The position numbers and the translations under genes are program-made. A stretch of DNA of 64,000 bases from Desulfovibrio piger (GTDB lineage Bacteria; Desulfobacterota; Desulfovibrionia; Desulfovibrionales; Desulfovibrionaceae), in the NCBI RefSeq assembly GCF_951793255.1, contig NZ_OX636706.1, positions 124,001-188,000 of the forward strand. Direction: 5' to 3'. How positions within the stretch are numbered: the stretch's first letter is position 1; the number at the start of each line of letters is the position of its first letter. Positions 43,067 through 51,056 of this stretch are shown in pieces. Below the pieces are notes generated by a model. It searched no databases. It saw only the letters and a list, made by a program, of their open reading frames with translations, and was not told the origin of the DNA.

Positions 43067-43291
43067 TCACATCTTCCAGCGGGGCGTTTCCAGGGCCACG
43101 TCCGGGGCCTGCTGCCGCACCTGCTCCAGCAGGGCCGTGAGCTTGCGGTAGTGGTCTTCCAGCAGGGCCCAGACCAGCTTGCTCTGGCTGGCGTTGCCCG
43201 CTTTTTCCAGCAAGGCCGCATAGGCCATGAGCGGCTGCATCAGGTCGGCGACCAGATCAGCAAGGGGGCCTTCTTCGGGCTGGGTATTCAT
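43067..43291 (-). CDS. Small helical hypothetical protein
   Basis: A 74-residue helical protein (MNTQPEEGPLADLVADLMQ), 9 bases after the antirepressor gene in the same operon. No family recognised. Confidence 0.5.
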   Translation of the reverse strand: MNTQPEEGPLADLVADLMQPLMAYAALLEKAGNASQSKLVWALLEDHYRKLTALLEQVRQQAPDVALETPRWKM

Positions 43292-43300
43292 GGCGGCCTC

Positions 43301-44065
43301 CTATTGCGACAGGCTCAGGCCCAGATACCAGGTCTTGCCGCCGCGTTTGACCTTGGCGAAACGCGCGGGCATGACCCGGCCGAAGACATGGATGGCGGGC
43401 ACGGTGTCCGCGAAGTGGGCGCACCACCAGAGGGCAAAGGCTTCATACAGGCGGCTGGCGTTGACGCGCCCGCCCGCGTCCCGGCGGCATTCCTCATCGG
43501 CAAAGCGCAGGATGCGGGCGGCGCATTCCCGGCCGGGTTCACGCACATCCACGGGCCGGGCCGTGACCATGCGGCACAGGCGGGCGAACCAGCGCACCGC
43601 CGCTGCGGAACCGCCGTTGTCCAGACGGGCCGTCTGCAGGGCATCCTGCCACAGGCGCTGCCGCATGGCCGGGCGCAGGGCGTACATCTCGGGGATGGCG
43701 GGCAGGTCCGGGGCCTCCTCTCCGGCTTCCGGCAGGGAATAGCGCCCCGTGCGCCGCAGGCTGGGCAGGACCTCACCGGCCAGCCACTTCTGGAAAGGCA
43801 AGGCCCTGGGCTTGTCGCTGCGGGCCACGAAAAAATAAAGGCCCTGCTCGGACAAGGTGAGCATTGTCTGTGTCCCGGAAGGGGTGGAAACAGATTCCAC
43901 CCCTCTCCATTCTTCCGGGATATGCTGGATGTTTTTTAGACCGTTCCATTGGTAGCCCAGGGCCAGGGCCACATCCTTGGCCACGAACCAGGGCTCGCCG
44001 CGTTCATCCAGGCGGCAGCGCACCAGCTGTTCCTCAAAGGCAAAGGGCATCAGGCGTTCAGGCAT
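43301..44065 (-). CDS. Bro-N domain antirepressor
   Basis: A 254-residue protein starting MPERLMPFAFEE. Residues about 10-110 are a Bro-N/antirepressor domain (GEPWFVAKDVALALGYQW, then SEQGLYFFVARSDKPRALPFQKWLAGEVLPSLR). The C-terminal region is unfamiliar. Such proteins inactivate phage repressors. Its upstream small gene and structured RNA repeat the c4-icd-ant order of phage P1. Confidence 0.82.
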   Translation of the reverse strand: MPERLMPFAFEEQLVRCRLDERGEPWFVAKDVALALGYQWNGLKNIQHIPEEWRGVESVSTPSGTQTMLTLSEQGLYFFVARSDKPRALPFQKWLAGEVLPSLRRTGRYSLPEAGEEAPDLPAIPEMYALRPAMRQRLWQDALQTARLDNGGSAAAVRWFARLCRMVTARPVDVREPGRECAARILRFADEECRRDAGGRVNASRLYEAFALWWCAHFADTVPAIHVFGRVMPARFAKVKRGGKTWYLGLSLSQ

Positions 44066-44291
44066 GGTGCACCCCGCGCTCGGCCTGGGCAGGCAGCAAA
44101 TGGCAAAGGGCGCGCAACTGCTCCAGCTGGCTCTCGATGCGGGCCGCGCTTTCCAGCAGCAGCCCGGACACGGCATCGATGTAGGGCGTGCGCTCATCTT
44201 CTACACATTCGGCCAGCAGGCGCAAACGGTCGGGCAAGGGGGAGAGATTGCTTTCGATGTCCAGCAGGGGGGACAGAGAAATGTCAGACAT
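44058..44291 (-). CDS. Small upstream gene of the antirepressor (icd position)
   Basis: A 77-residue helical protein (MSDISLSPLLDIESNLSP). It overlaps the antirepressor start by 8 bases, so translation of the two is coupled. A CAACUAC word in the RNA just before its ribosome site is complementary to the loop of the RNA element upstream. No sequence family recognised. Confidence 0.65.
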   Translation of the reverse strand: MSDISLSPLLDIESNLSPLPDRLRLLAECVEDERTPYIDAVSGLLLESAARIESQLEQLRALCHLLPAQAERGVHHA

Positions 44292-44324
44292 ACGGGCCTC
44301 GTAGTTGTTAAGGGAATTGGGGAA

Positions 44325-44398
44325 TAAAAAAGGCAAGGCGACGCTCCCCGGCCAACTACAGCCGCCGGTCCTCACGGATACCGGACGTCGCCTTGCCA
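44325..44398 (-). ncRNA. C4-like antisense RNA and terminator upstream of the antirepressor
   Basis: The minus strand forms a closing stem GGCAAGGCGACG / CGTCGCCTTGCC (44386-44397 with 44332-44343) enclosing two hairpins (CCGGT...ACCGG and CGGC...GGCCG), then six T. The loop of the second hairpin carries GUAGUUG (44353-44359). This is complementary to CAACUAC (44301-44307), about ten bases before the start of the next gene. Phage P1 c4 RNA has this arrangement and silences ant through such pairings. The class is described; this copy is identified by structure and position. Confidence 0.7.
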
Positions 44399-44569
44399 AT
44401 ATATACCCGCACCCCTCAGAGGCGCTCTGGTGGCAAGAACAAAAAAGACCGCACTTCTTGCCGTGTGGGGCACAGCAAAGGCGACGGTGACGCCTGTAGT
44501 TGTTTGGGACTTCAGGTTGCTAAAAAGCCGGGGGCGTGTCAAGAAAAAGGAAAAAAAGGAGCACAGCAC

Positions 44570-45187
44570 ATGAAGGGCGAACACTTTCATGAATGCAGCC
44601 AGCGCATCGAAGATCGCGGAATTTCCGAGCTGATCGGCATCGCGCGCGGCCTCGTGGCCGACGGCGTCGTCAATGAACTGGAAGCGGATTTTCTCATCCG
44701 CTGGCTCAAGGAGAACGAGCACCTCACCTGCTGGCCGTTCGACGTGCTCAACAAGCGCGTCCGTGCCATGCTGGCGGACGGCGTGATCGATGCGGAAGAA
44801 CGGCAGGAACTGCTTGAACTCCTGCGGGATCTGATCGGCGGGAAACCCGCGGCCGGAAAGGCCGTCAACTTTGCCAGTGCCCTGCCCCTGACGCAGCCTG
44901 CTCCCGACATCATTTTTGCGGGCAAGACCTTTTGCTTTACCGGAACCTTCGCTTTTGGCCAGCGCAAGGACTGCCAGGCAGCCGTGGCCCGCCTGGGCGG
45001 CACACCGCAGGACAAAGTCACCACCCGCCTGGATTACCTGGTCATCGGTTCGCTGGGCAATGAGGACTGGATGCATTCCACCTTCGGCCGCAAGATCCAG
45101 CAGGCCCTGGACTTCAACGCCAAGGGACGCGGCATCGCCATCGTTTCAGAGGACGCCTGGACGCAGGCCCTGTGCGCGGCGGAGTAG
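44570..45187 (+). CDS. BRCT-domain protein
   Basis: A 205-residue protein. The N-terminal half is helical and acidic (MKGEHFHECSQRIEDRG). The C-terminal half is a BRCT domain like that at the end of NAD-dependent DNA ligases (GKTFCFTGTFAFGQRKDCQAAV, then LDYLVIG). No ligase domain is present. Free-standing BRCT proteins of phages may recruit or block DNA repair. AGGAG precedes the start. Confidence 0.75.
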   Translation: MKGEHFHECSQRIEDRGISELIGIARGLVADGVVNELEADFLIRWLKENEHLTCWPFDVLNKRVRAMLADGVIDAEERQELLELLRDLIGGKPAAGKAVNFASALPLTQPAPDIIFAGKTFCFTGTFAFGQRKDCQAAVARLGGTPQDKVTTRLDYLVIGSLGNEDWMHSTFGRKIQQALDFNAKGRGIAIVSEDAWTQALCAAE

Positions 45188-45256
45188 GAGCAAGCAGCGT
45201 AATAGACATCTTGCCTGAATGAGTAACCATAGGCACTTACTGTAAGAGGAAACGAT

Positions 45257-46840
45257 ATGGGAAGACGAAACCCTGCACAAGTCCAAAGCCAACATCTTTC
45301 TATGTTTGAAAAAATAACAATTGGCGCAGGCTTTGCCATATCTATTTCGACATTCGTTATGGGGTTGATGGCAGTTTTTGCAGGATATACTGTAGTCAAT
45401 GATAAGCTAAAAAATGCGGAAGAAAAAGCTGAATTATTACTAAAAAAAATTGAGGAACATGAAAAAACATCAGCTAAAAAGGTAGAAGAAGTAAGCAAAA
45501 ACTCACAACAAATCATCGTTAGTAAGGACTTTTCAAAGATTATGTCGATGGGCATGTCCGATGAACTCATTGAAAAGGCAAAAACTGTTGCTGAAGATAA
45601 ATCAAGCAACAATACCAGACGGGCGGATGCGCTTTTAGAGTTGTATAATAAAAACTATGAAACAGCATTGACCTTATGGAAAAAAGTACTTGAACATGAT
45701 GCGAATGCTGCTGATGCCATATTTTATTGCTGCCTTTTGCATTTAATATTTGCCGATGATACCCACAATGTTAAGAAACTTTTTGAAAGCAAAAAATATC
45801 TAAAAAACATTCCAAAAGAAGCCATTAACATCATTTTTACTTTTATTGACCTTACATTGGGGACAATTAATATAAATAGCCTTGATGAAAATGAGAGAGA
45901 CGCATTTTTTTCTTATATTGAATGGATATATACAAAAATAAAAAACACAAAAGAAAGTTTTGAATTATATCACCGGTGGGGATGCATTGTTATGCAGGAA
46001 TTTAACCAGCCTAAAAGATCCAATCTAAATTCAATACAGCGTTCAAAAGAATTATTTGCTGAAGCTGAAAAACTTATAAAAAGTGACACAACGATTCCTC
46101 AAAGAGACCGTATTACTTTTTACAAACAATACGCAGATGTATTTGTAACTCTTGCATATCATGATATAAATAATGCTGCTACCTACTGGAAAAAAGGACA
46201 TGATATCCTTGATAGCATAAGGCATATCAATGATGAAGCCAAATATGAGTATGCGGTATTTATTTATAAAGAAAATCAATTTTATAATAGATTGTCAGAA
46301 AAAGACCTTAATGAATGCATTACTATTCTCGAAGAATTAAAAGAGACAAAAATGAGATCAAATGCCTTAAGTCTACTTGGAGGCATATATCACTTTATAT
46401 ATAATAATGAAAAGAAAGATTTAGATCTTTTAGTTAAGTCTAGCGAATACATGCGGGCAACTATTTCTCTGCAAAATCCTAACAACGAAAAATGTAAAAT
46501 TTTGCTCGATGCTCTTTATACTCTTGCATCAAAAACAACTGACAATAATCAATATATACGACAAGCTAATTACTTGTTCCATAACTTCAATTTACTCAGG
46601 TATATAACGCCCGATATTTTTGAATATCAAATCAAATTCAAGCTTCTTACAGGTGCCCCAGAAAAGGAGATCCTCTCCGCTTTTTCTGGCTATCAAGGCC
46701 CCATTCCACGTACCCTGCTTGTTGACCCCCAGATAAAAAAAGTTATCGACACCGCCTACGGCCTTGACCGCATGGACAGCTCGACACAACAGCAACACTT
46801 GCCTGATGAGAAAGCTGTCAATCCTCGGGTAGTTGAGTAA
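45257..46840 (+). CDS. AT-rich membrane-anchored helical-repeat protein
   Basis: A 527-residue protein in visibly AT-rich DNA. It has an N-terminal membrane segment (IGAGFAISISTFVMGLMAVFAGYTVV), a coiled coil (KLKNAEEKAELLLKKIEEHEK), then a long all-helical part with TPR-like pairs (ALLELYNKNYETALTLWKKVLEHDANAADAI). No enzyme motif is seen. Composition and position in the prophage suggest cargo, perhaps for phage exclusion or host fitness, but no function is shown. Confidence 0.65.
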   Translation: MGRRNPAQVQSQHLSMFEKITIGAGFAISISTFVMGLMAVFAGYTVVNDKLKNAEEKAELLLKKIEEHEKTSAKKVEEVSKNSQQIIVSKDFSKIMSMGMSDELIEKAKTVAEDKSSNNTRRADALLELYNKNYETALTLWKKVLEHDANAADAIFYCCLLHLIFADDTHNVKKLFESKKYLKNIPKEAINIIFTFIDLTLGTININSLDENERDAFFSYIEWIYTKIKNTKESFELYHRWGCIVMQEFNQPKRSNLNSIQRSKELFAEAEKLIKSDTTIPQRDRITFYKQYADVFVTLAYHDINNAATYWKKGHDILDSIRHINDEAKYEYAVFIYKENQFYNRLSEKDLNECITILEELKETKMRSNALSLLGGIYHFIYNNEKKDLDLLVKSSEYMRATISLQNPNNEKCKILLDALYTLASKTTDNNQYIRQANYLFHNFNLLRYITPDIFEYQIKFKLLTGAPEKEILSAFSGYQGPIPRTLLVDPQIKKVIDTAYGLDRMDSSTQQQHLPDEKAVNPRVVE

Positions 46841-47189
46841 GATCTCTCATATTGTCTGGGGATGTCTCATTTTCTGCAGGCATCCCGGCCAGCAGGGATG
46901 CCTGCAGTCTGCCGGTCTCCACGCCCCAGGCAAAAACAGTGCGCAGTAGTCGCGCCCGGTGCGTGGCGGTGGTCAACATAACTCCCTGCTCGCGCTGGGC
47001 GGCCAGAAACTCCTGAATCTGCCTTGCTCCCACGCGTCGGGCCTGCCAGCCGCCGAACATGGCCAGTATCGTGGCCAGATGATGCCGGGTACTGATCTGT
47101 GTTACCGGCCTGGTCAGCTGGTGCGTCACATAGTCCTCTGCCAACTGCCGCACGGTCAGGGCCGCACGGCGTCGTTTGCTTGCAGCCAT
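46818..47189 (-). CDS. Tyrosine-recombinase core-binding domain, no catalytic domain
   Basis: A 123-residue protein matching the SAM-like N-terminal domain of phage integrases (LAEDYVTHQL, then THRARLLRTVFAWGVETGRL). The catalytic Arg/His/Tyr domain is missing. Its end overlaps the convergent AT-rich gene by 23 bases, which suggests truncation when that gene arrived, or a natural small DNA-binding protein. It lies between cargo and the tail-fibre region. Confidence 0.55.
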   Translation of the reverse strand: MAASKRRRAALTVRQLAEDYVTHQLTRPVTQISTRHHLATILAMFGGWQARRVGARQIQEFLAAQREQGVMLTTATHRARLLRTVFAWGVETGRLQASLLAGMPAENETSPDNMRDLTQLPED

Positions 47190-47210
47190 AAAAGCCTCCT
47201 TGCAGGAGGC

Positions 47211-47975
47211 CTATAGCAGTCTGCCCTCCAGATCCGCCATGAGGGCAAGGGCCTCTTTTTTGCCCATGCGCGGTCCCTCGTGTCCGGAGAGACGTATCCA
47301 CCAGCGGTTTTTATAGCAGCGGGCGGCACTGACCGTTCCGCCCTGGCTGGCGGTCAGGCCGCGGCAGACGCCGGGCAGGAGCCAGTGCAGGGGATTCCGG
47401 TCCCGTCGGTTCCAGGACCATCCGATCCAGTTTGCCAGATCGACAACAAAGCCCCACAGACCGGCCTGCAGAAAACGATCTTGCCAGAAAACACAGTCCT
47501 CGGCCAAGATGCTGGCCCCGTCATGCGCCCATGCCGCAAAGGCGCGCACTGAGAACCTGCTGCGGATGCCCCAGTTGCGGATCACACAACGCCTCATGGT
47601 CACACGCACGCCATCCTGTGCCTCCGGGGCACGGCGTCCGATGTCGCGCACGATACAGTCCTCCAGCACCAGCTCCGCGCCTGGGTCCGTCTCTGGGTAA
47701 TCGCCGTTGCCCCACAGGACCCCTTTGCCTACCCTGGCCAAGCGGGTCTCGCGCACCACGGCCCGGGCGCCGTCCACCCCGGAGAGGCCCTCGTCGAGCC
47801 TCTTCAGCGGCCAGCTGCCCAGATCCACCACACAGCGGCGGATGACCACAAGCCCATCGCTGCCATAGACGGTGATGCCGTCACCCCCGGCGCCTGTGGG
47901 CGCCGTGATGTACTGGTCCTCGATGATACGGATGGAGCTGCCAGTCCCTGCGGTACGGGAAAGTTGTCTATCCAT
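47211..47975 (-). CDS. Beta-helix phage protein
   Basis: A 254-residue protein with repeating short strands and turns of a right-handed beta-helix (LVVIRRCVVDLGSW; ELVLEDCIVRDIGRR; VRVTMRRCVIRNWG), like pectate-lyase-fold tail spikes. It is close to the tail-fibre genes, so a surface-binding or glycan-cutting role is likely. No catalytic residues can be assigned. Confidence 0.6.
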   Translation of the reverse strand: MDRQLSRTAGTGSSIRIIEDQYITAPTGAGGDGITVYGSDGLVVIRRCVVDLGSWPLKRLDEGLSGVDGARAVVRETRLARVGKGVLWGNGDYPETDPGAELVLEDCIVRDIGRRAPEAQDGVRVTMRRCVIRNWGIRSRFSVRAFAAWAHDGASILAEDCVFWQDRFLQAGLWGFVVDLANWIGWSWNRRDRNPLHWLLPGVCRGLTASQGGTVSAARCYKNRWWIRLSGHEGPRMGKKEALALMADLEGRLL

Positions 47976-48219
47976 CTCTCCCCTCTACAGCATTGCGGGC
48001 TTCCCAGCGCCACCCACGAGCGCAGCCGTCCCTATCATCATCGTAGGGACACCACGTCTCCGCCTCTTCGGGTTCTTCCACGAGCTCATCCCTGTACTCG
48101 CACTCATCGCAGTAGGGAGCTTTTATATCAAGGACTCCGACAAGGTAATCGATCTGAGCCTCAAGACTTGCCACCTGCTGCTCCAGAGATTGCATTTTTT
48201 TGCTTTCAGCCTCGGTCAT
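47968..48219 (-). CDS. Small acidic hypothetical protein
   Basis: An 83-residue protein. It starts with a short coiled coil (KKMQSLEQQVASLEAQIDYL), then an acidic Cys-containing region (CDECEYRDELVEEPEEAE). It overlaps both neighbouring genes. No family recognised. Confidence 0.5.
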   Translation of the reverse strand: MTEAESKKMQSLEQQVASLEAQIDYLVGVLDIKAPYCDECEYRDELVEEPEEAETWCPYDDDRDGCARGWRWEARNAVEGRDG

Positions 48220-48382
48220 CCAGATCCCCTCCCGTTACATGTTTTACCCGATCTCGTTCCTCAGCACGCTTGGCATTGTTGAAACGATCAAGCGTGCCCA
48301 CCAGATAGCCGGTGATGCGTCGCACGCGCTCGAAAAGGACGCCCTCACCGCGTTCCTTGGCCGATGCTTCGTGTGGTTCCAT
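48206..48382 (-). CDS. Short NrdD C-terminus-like phage protein
   Basis: A 58-residue gene (MEPHEASAKERGEG) overlapping the next start by 14 bases. Its core FERVRRITGYLVGTLDRFNN and AKRAEERDRVKH resembles the C-terminal end of anaerobic ribonucleotide reductase, as in small phage proteins annotated with that name. It has no catalytic domain and cannot be a reductase alone. Confidence 0.6.
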   Translation of the reverse strand: MEPHEASAKERGEGVLFERVRRITGYLVGTLDRFNNAKRAEERDRVKHVTGGDLDDRG

Positions 48383-48391
48383 CTTGTGCTC

Positions 48392-48946
48392 CTAGAACGA
48401 CAAAACGTCCGCCAGCGAGGCCGGGAAGACTGGTGGGTAGAGGGCATCCCTGATACCCCAGAGCATGGCCGCGGCGGCCTCCCGGGGGGCGAGACCGCCC
48501 GTCCCCGTCCCCATGCCCGGGATGGCCACGCTTTCCAGACCGGCATCCAGCGCACAGCGCACCGCAGCGCGTGTGGCCAGATAGGCCGGGAGAGGCGTAT
48601 CCAGCAGGGTGGGCACGCGCATGGTCGGTGCGCTGATGCACCAACGGATGTGCGGATGCCCGGTCTCCACCAGCAATGCCTGCCCCACCAGCAGCTCACC
48701 GCCAGCCTGCTCCCGGATCATACGCTGGAGACGCTGCTGGAGCTGCGGGCCGAAACAGCGCGTGTACACACCATCCAACCCGCCATCCATAAAACCAAAA
48801 CTGTTGGCCGGGCTGACCACAGCAGCCACGTCCAGGGAAAGGATGTCCCCCTCCACCACCCGCACTGTGGCCGCCAGCCTGGAGCCGATGCGATCTCGCC
48901 ATGCCGTGGCCAGATGGGATTGCGTCGCGCAGAGGATGATCTCCAT
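48392..48946 (-). CDS. Macro-domain protein
   Basis: A 184-residue protein that is one macro domain: VSPANSFGFMDGGLDGVY gives the ADP-ribose-binding loop and IPGMGTGTGGL the second phosphate loop. It may bind or remove ADP-ribose, which would counter host ADP-ribosylation defences. It lies between tail-fibre chaperone and NrdD-like genes. Confidence 0.82.
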   Translation of the reverse strand: MEIILCATQSHLATAWRDRIGSRLAATVRVVEGDILSLDVAAVVSPANSFGFMDGGLDGVYTRCFGPQLQQRLQRMIREQAGGELLVGQALLVETGHPHIRWCISAPTMRVPTLLDTPLPAYLATRAAVRCALDAGLESVAIPGMGTGTGGLAPREAAAAMLWGIRDALYPPVFPASLADVLSF

Positions 48947-48955
48947 GCCGCCTCC

Positions 48956-49468
48956 TTACGCCTTCACCCAGTTGGGGATCTCCGGCCACGGGGTATCTTC
49001 CGCGCCGCCATCCCAGGGCGCGCCCTCCTGCGAAGGAAGATCGCGCAGGGCCTGGCGGTAAACCTGCAAGATGATGCGCTGGTCATCGGAGAGGGGATAG
49101 TCCGGCATCAGCAGGTAATCCGTGGCGGCAAGACGCTGGTCACGCTCGGAGCGCAGGCGCTCGAAGCGGGCCTCCTCGCTGTTGTATTCGGCCAGACGGG
49201 CCGCCTCGGCCTCGGCGGCAGCCTGCTCCAGACGGGCCTTTTCTTCCTCCCACAGCTCCACATACGGCGCGACCTGGCCTGCGTAGCTGTCGGCGGCCAG
49301 GGGATCATTGTAGGGCGGCTCATCGCCGCTACCCAGCCATTCGATGTGGCCCTGCTTCCCATCCCATTGCAGGGCGTGCATGCGCTCCGGAGCGTTGAAA
49401 TCAAAGGTCAGGGCCAGACCGTCCACGATTACGAGCCTGTCCGCAGGAACAACGGTTACTCTGGGCAT
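48956..49468 (-). CDS. Tail-fibre assembly chaperone-like protein
   Basis: A 170-residue protein next to the variable tail-fibre region. The N-terminus has a beta-rich module (MPRVTVVPADRLVIVDGLAL). The middle is a charged coiled coil (EEEKARLEQAAAEAEAARLAEY), and the end (LPSQEGAPWDGG, then PWPEIPNW) is like tail-fibre assembly proteins. It probably helps fold the exchangeable fibre tips. Confidence 0.65.
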   Translation of the reverse strand: MPRVTVVPADRLVIVDGLALTFDFNAPERMHALQWDGKQGHIEWLGSGDEPPYNDPLAADSYAGQVAPYVELWEEEKARLEQAAAEAEAARLAEYNSEEARFERLRSERDQRLAATDYLLMPDYPLSDDQRIILQVYRQALRDLPSQEGAPWDGGAEDTPWPEIPNWVKA

Positions 49469-49512
49469 GTCTTTTCTCCTTATTTTTTGCCGTATTACGG
49501 CGGGTTAAAAAA

Positions 49513-49774
49513 TCTTTCCGGCACTGTCGGCGCCACGACGTTGAGCGTGGAGCAGATGCCTGGGCATACGCATACTTTTGGCGTCTCTGGATCTGGAACA
49601 GGAACTTCCAACTCCTGGGTTCCTGCGTCAGCGACATCGGGCGCTGGTTCCTATCCCAAAACCTCACAAACTGGCGGCAGCCAGTCGCACACGCACAGCC
49701 TTTCCGGGGCCAATTCCGGTGCTGCCAGCAGCCTGCCGCCGTACTATTCCGGGCATTATGTGATCCGCGTCTGA
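49513..49774 (+). pseudogene. Silent tail-fibre C-terminal cassette 1
   Basis: No start codon of its own. In frame it encodes SGTVGATTLSVEQMPGHTHT, a variable middle and SSLPPYYSGHYVIRV before a stop. It is a homologue of the C-terminus of the leftward tail-fibre gene, on the opposite strand, and begins with the shared site TTTCCGGCACTGT (49515-49527). It would be expressed only after DNA inversion. Confidence 0.8.
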
Positions 49775-49810
49775 GCAGCGGTAGACGAGGGGTTGAGGGT
49801 GGTGGCCGGG

Positions 49811-50063
49811 TATTTCCGGCACTGTCGGCGCCACGACGTTGAGCGTGGAGCAGATGCCTGGGCATAATCATACTGCGAATGTTGGTAAGTTCCATACGGG
49901 CGGAAATAATCGAGGTACATATGCATCAGGTGATAATGTCGTTGCATCTACTAGCCAGACAGGGGGGTCTCAGTCGCACACGCACAGCCTGTCCGGGGTC
50001 AGCTCCGAGGCCGCAGACAGCCTTCCGCCGTACTACGCCGGACATTATGTGATCCGCGTCTGA
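49811..50063 (+). pseudogene. Silent tail-fibre C-terminal cassette 2
   Basis: As cassette 1: site TTTCCGGCACTGT at 49813-49825, then LSVEQMPGHNHTANVG, a different variable part (KFHTGGNNRGTYAS) and DSLPPYYAGHYVIRV with stop. A spacer of about 36 bases similar to that after cassette 1 links it to cassette 3. Confidence 0.8.
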
Positions 50064-50099
50064 GCCCCGGTAGACGTGGGGTTGAGGGTGACGGCCGGG

Positions 50100-50346
50100 T
50101 GTTTCCGGCACTGTCGGCGCCACGACCTTGAGCGTGGCGCAGATGCCAAGCCATACTCATACGTTCGACAAGGGCACTTATGGCAATATTGCAGAAGCCA
50201 AAGGCAGTGCGAACTCCGGAAAACAAACGACTGATGCAACAGGCGGCTCCCAAGCCCATACGCATAGTCTGTCCGGGGCCGAGTCTGGCAGCGCCTCAAA
50301 CCTGCCTCCCTATTACGCCCTGTCCTACATCATGCGATGCGCATGA
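50100..50346 (+). pseudogene. Silent tail-fibre C-terminal cassette 3
   Basis: Site TTTCCGGCACTGT at 50102-50114, then LSVAQMPSHTHTFDKG, a distinct variable part and SNLPPYYALSYIMRCA. Its end converges with the expressed fibre gene in a palindrome. It is the closest in sequence to the expressed tip. Confidence 0.8.
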
Positions 50347-50352
50347 TGTAGG
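50324..50352. repeat. Palindrome at the convergent ends of fibre gene and cassette 3
   Basis: CCTACATCATGCG and CGCATGATGTAGG (13 bases, perfect) around ATG. Both strands use it to encode the end YIMR. It lies near the centre of the segment between the two nearest inversion sites, as expected if the two ends are copies in opposite orientation. Confidence 0.85.
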
Positions 50353-51046
50353 TGAGTGCATAGTATGGCGGGAGCGTGCTGGCCGACCCGGATTTGGCTC
50401 CCGACAACGCATGAGTATGCGCCTGGGAACCGCCCGAGGCATCAGTGGGCTGTCCGTCTCTCGGCGGTTTGCAGTCATTGCCGTCATTTTTGCCGTGCCA
50501 GCCGCTCCACGATGTGACCTTGCGATAACCATGTGTATGGCTTGGCATCTGCTTAGTGGACAACGTGGTCTCACCCACAGTGCCGGAAATACTGTGGCTA
50601 TGGGTCTCAGAGCCGCCGGTGGAGCCAGCCGTATGCTCATCGGAGGCGCCCAAAATCATGCGCCCGCGCAGATCCGGCACGGTGCCGCCTTTGCCGTCGC
50701 TGCCACCGTCACAGAGTATCCAGTCCTCACGGGCCTCTGTCTCCCCGGGCATGATGGCCCGACGGCCATCGCTCCCGCCGAAGGTCACGCCGTCGATGGC
50801 AACAGGGAGGCGCGGCGGGAATATTGTCCAAGGATCGATATTTCCGATGGCCTCGATCAAGCCCGCGACCTTCTCCTGCAGTGCCGAAAAATCATCGGAG
50901 CTCACACCACCCAAGGTTTCAAGATCAAGAGGATCACTCCCCCCCGGGGCATGAGTATCGGCATGGGAGGGCAAGATGTCCTTACGCAGCTTGGGGCCTG
51001 CCCCGTTGTTGGCGAACAGGCGGCGGATGATTCCGGGAAACGACAT
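50330..51046 (-). CDS. Tail fibre with exchangeable C-terminus
   Basis: A 238-residue fibre or collar protein. The first 150 residues are constant (MSFPGIIRRLFANNGAG ... ILCDGGSDGKGGTVPDLRGRM, a collar-like metal-binding module). The tip begins at SISGTVGETTLSTKQMPSHTH, where the inversion site lies, and ends STLPPYYALTYIMRIA. His-rich HTH and HSHS motifs fit the metal-binding tail-fibre tips of T4-like collar domains. It would determine host binding. Confidence 0.85.
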   Translation of the reverse strand: MSFPGIIRRLFANNGAGPKLRKDILPSHADTHAPGGSDPLDLETLGGVSSDDFSALQEKVAGLIEAIGNIDPWTIFPPRLPVAIDGVTFGGSDGRRAIMPGETEAREDWILCDGGSDGKGGTVPDLRGRMILGASDEHTAGSTGGSETHSHSISGTVGETTLSTKQMPSHTHGYRKVTSWSGWHGKNDGNDCKPPRDGQPTDASGGSQAHTHALSGAKSGSASTLPPYYALTYIMRIA

Positions 51047-51056
51047 GGCTGACCTC

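Larger units (their letters stand above)
49515..50589. repeat. Inversion-site repeats of the tail-fibre array
   Basis: TTTCCGGCACTGT occurs at 49515, 49813 and 50102 on the plus strand and as its reverse complement at 50577-50589 inside the expressed gene. Conserved bases extend to GGTGAGACCACG-like sequence. Recombination between an inverted pair keeps the reading frame (Ser-Gly-Thr) and swaps the whole C-terminus. Confidence 0.75.

Noticed and set aside
49500..50350. CRISPR array, because of regularly spaced repeats
   Set aside because: Units are about 290-300 bases long and encode protein ends; no short repeat-spacer pattern.
49513..51046. Diversity-generating retroelement as the cause of fibre variation
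   Set aside because: No reverse transcriptase or template repeat; cassettes differ in whole blocks, not at adenines.
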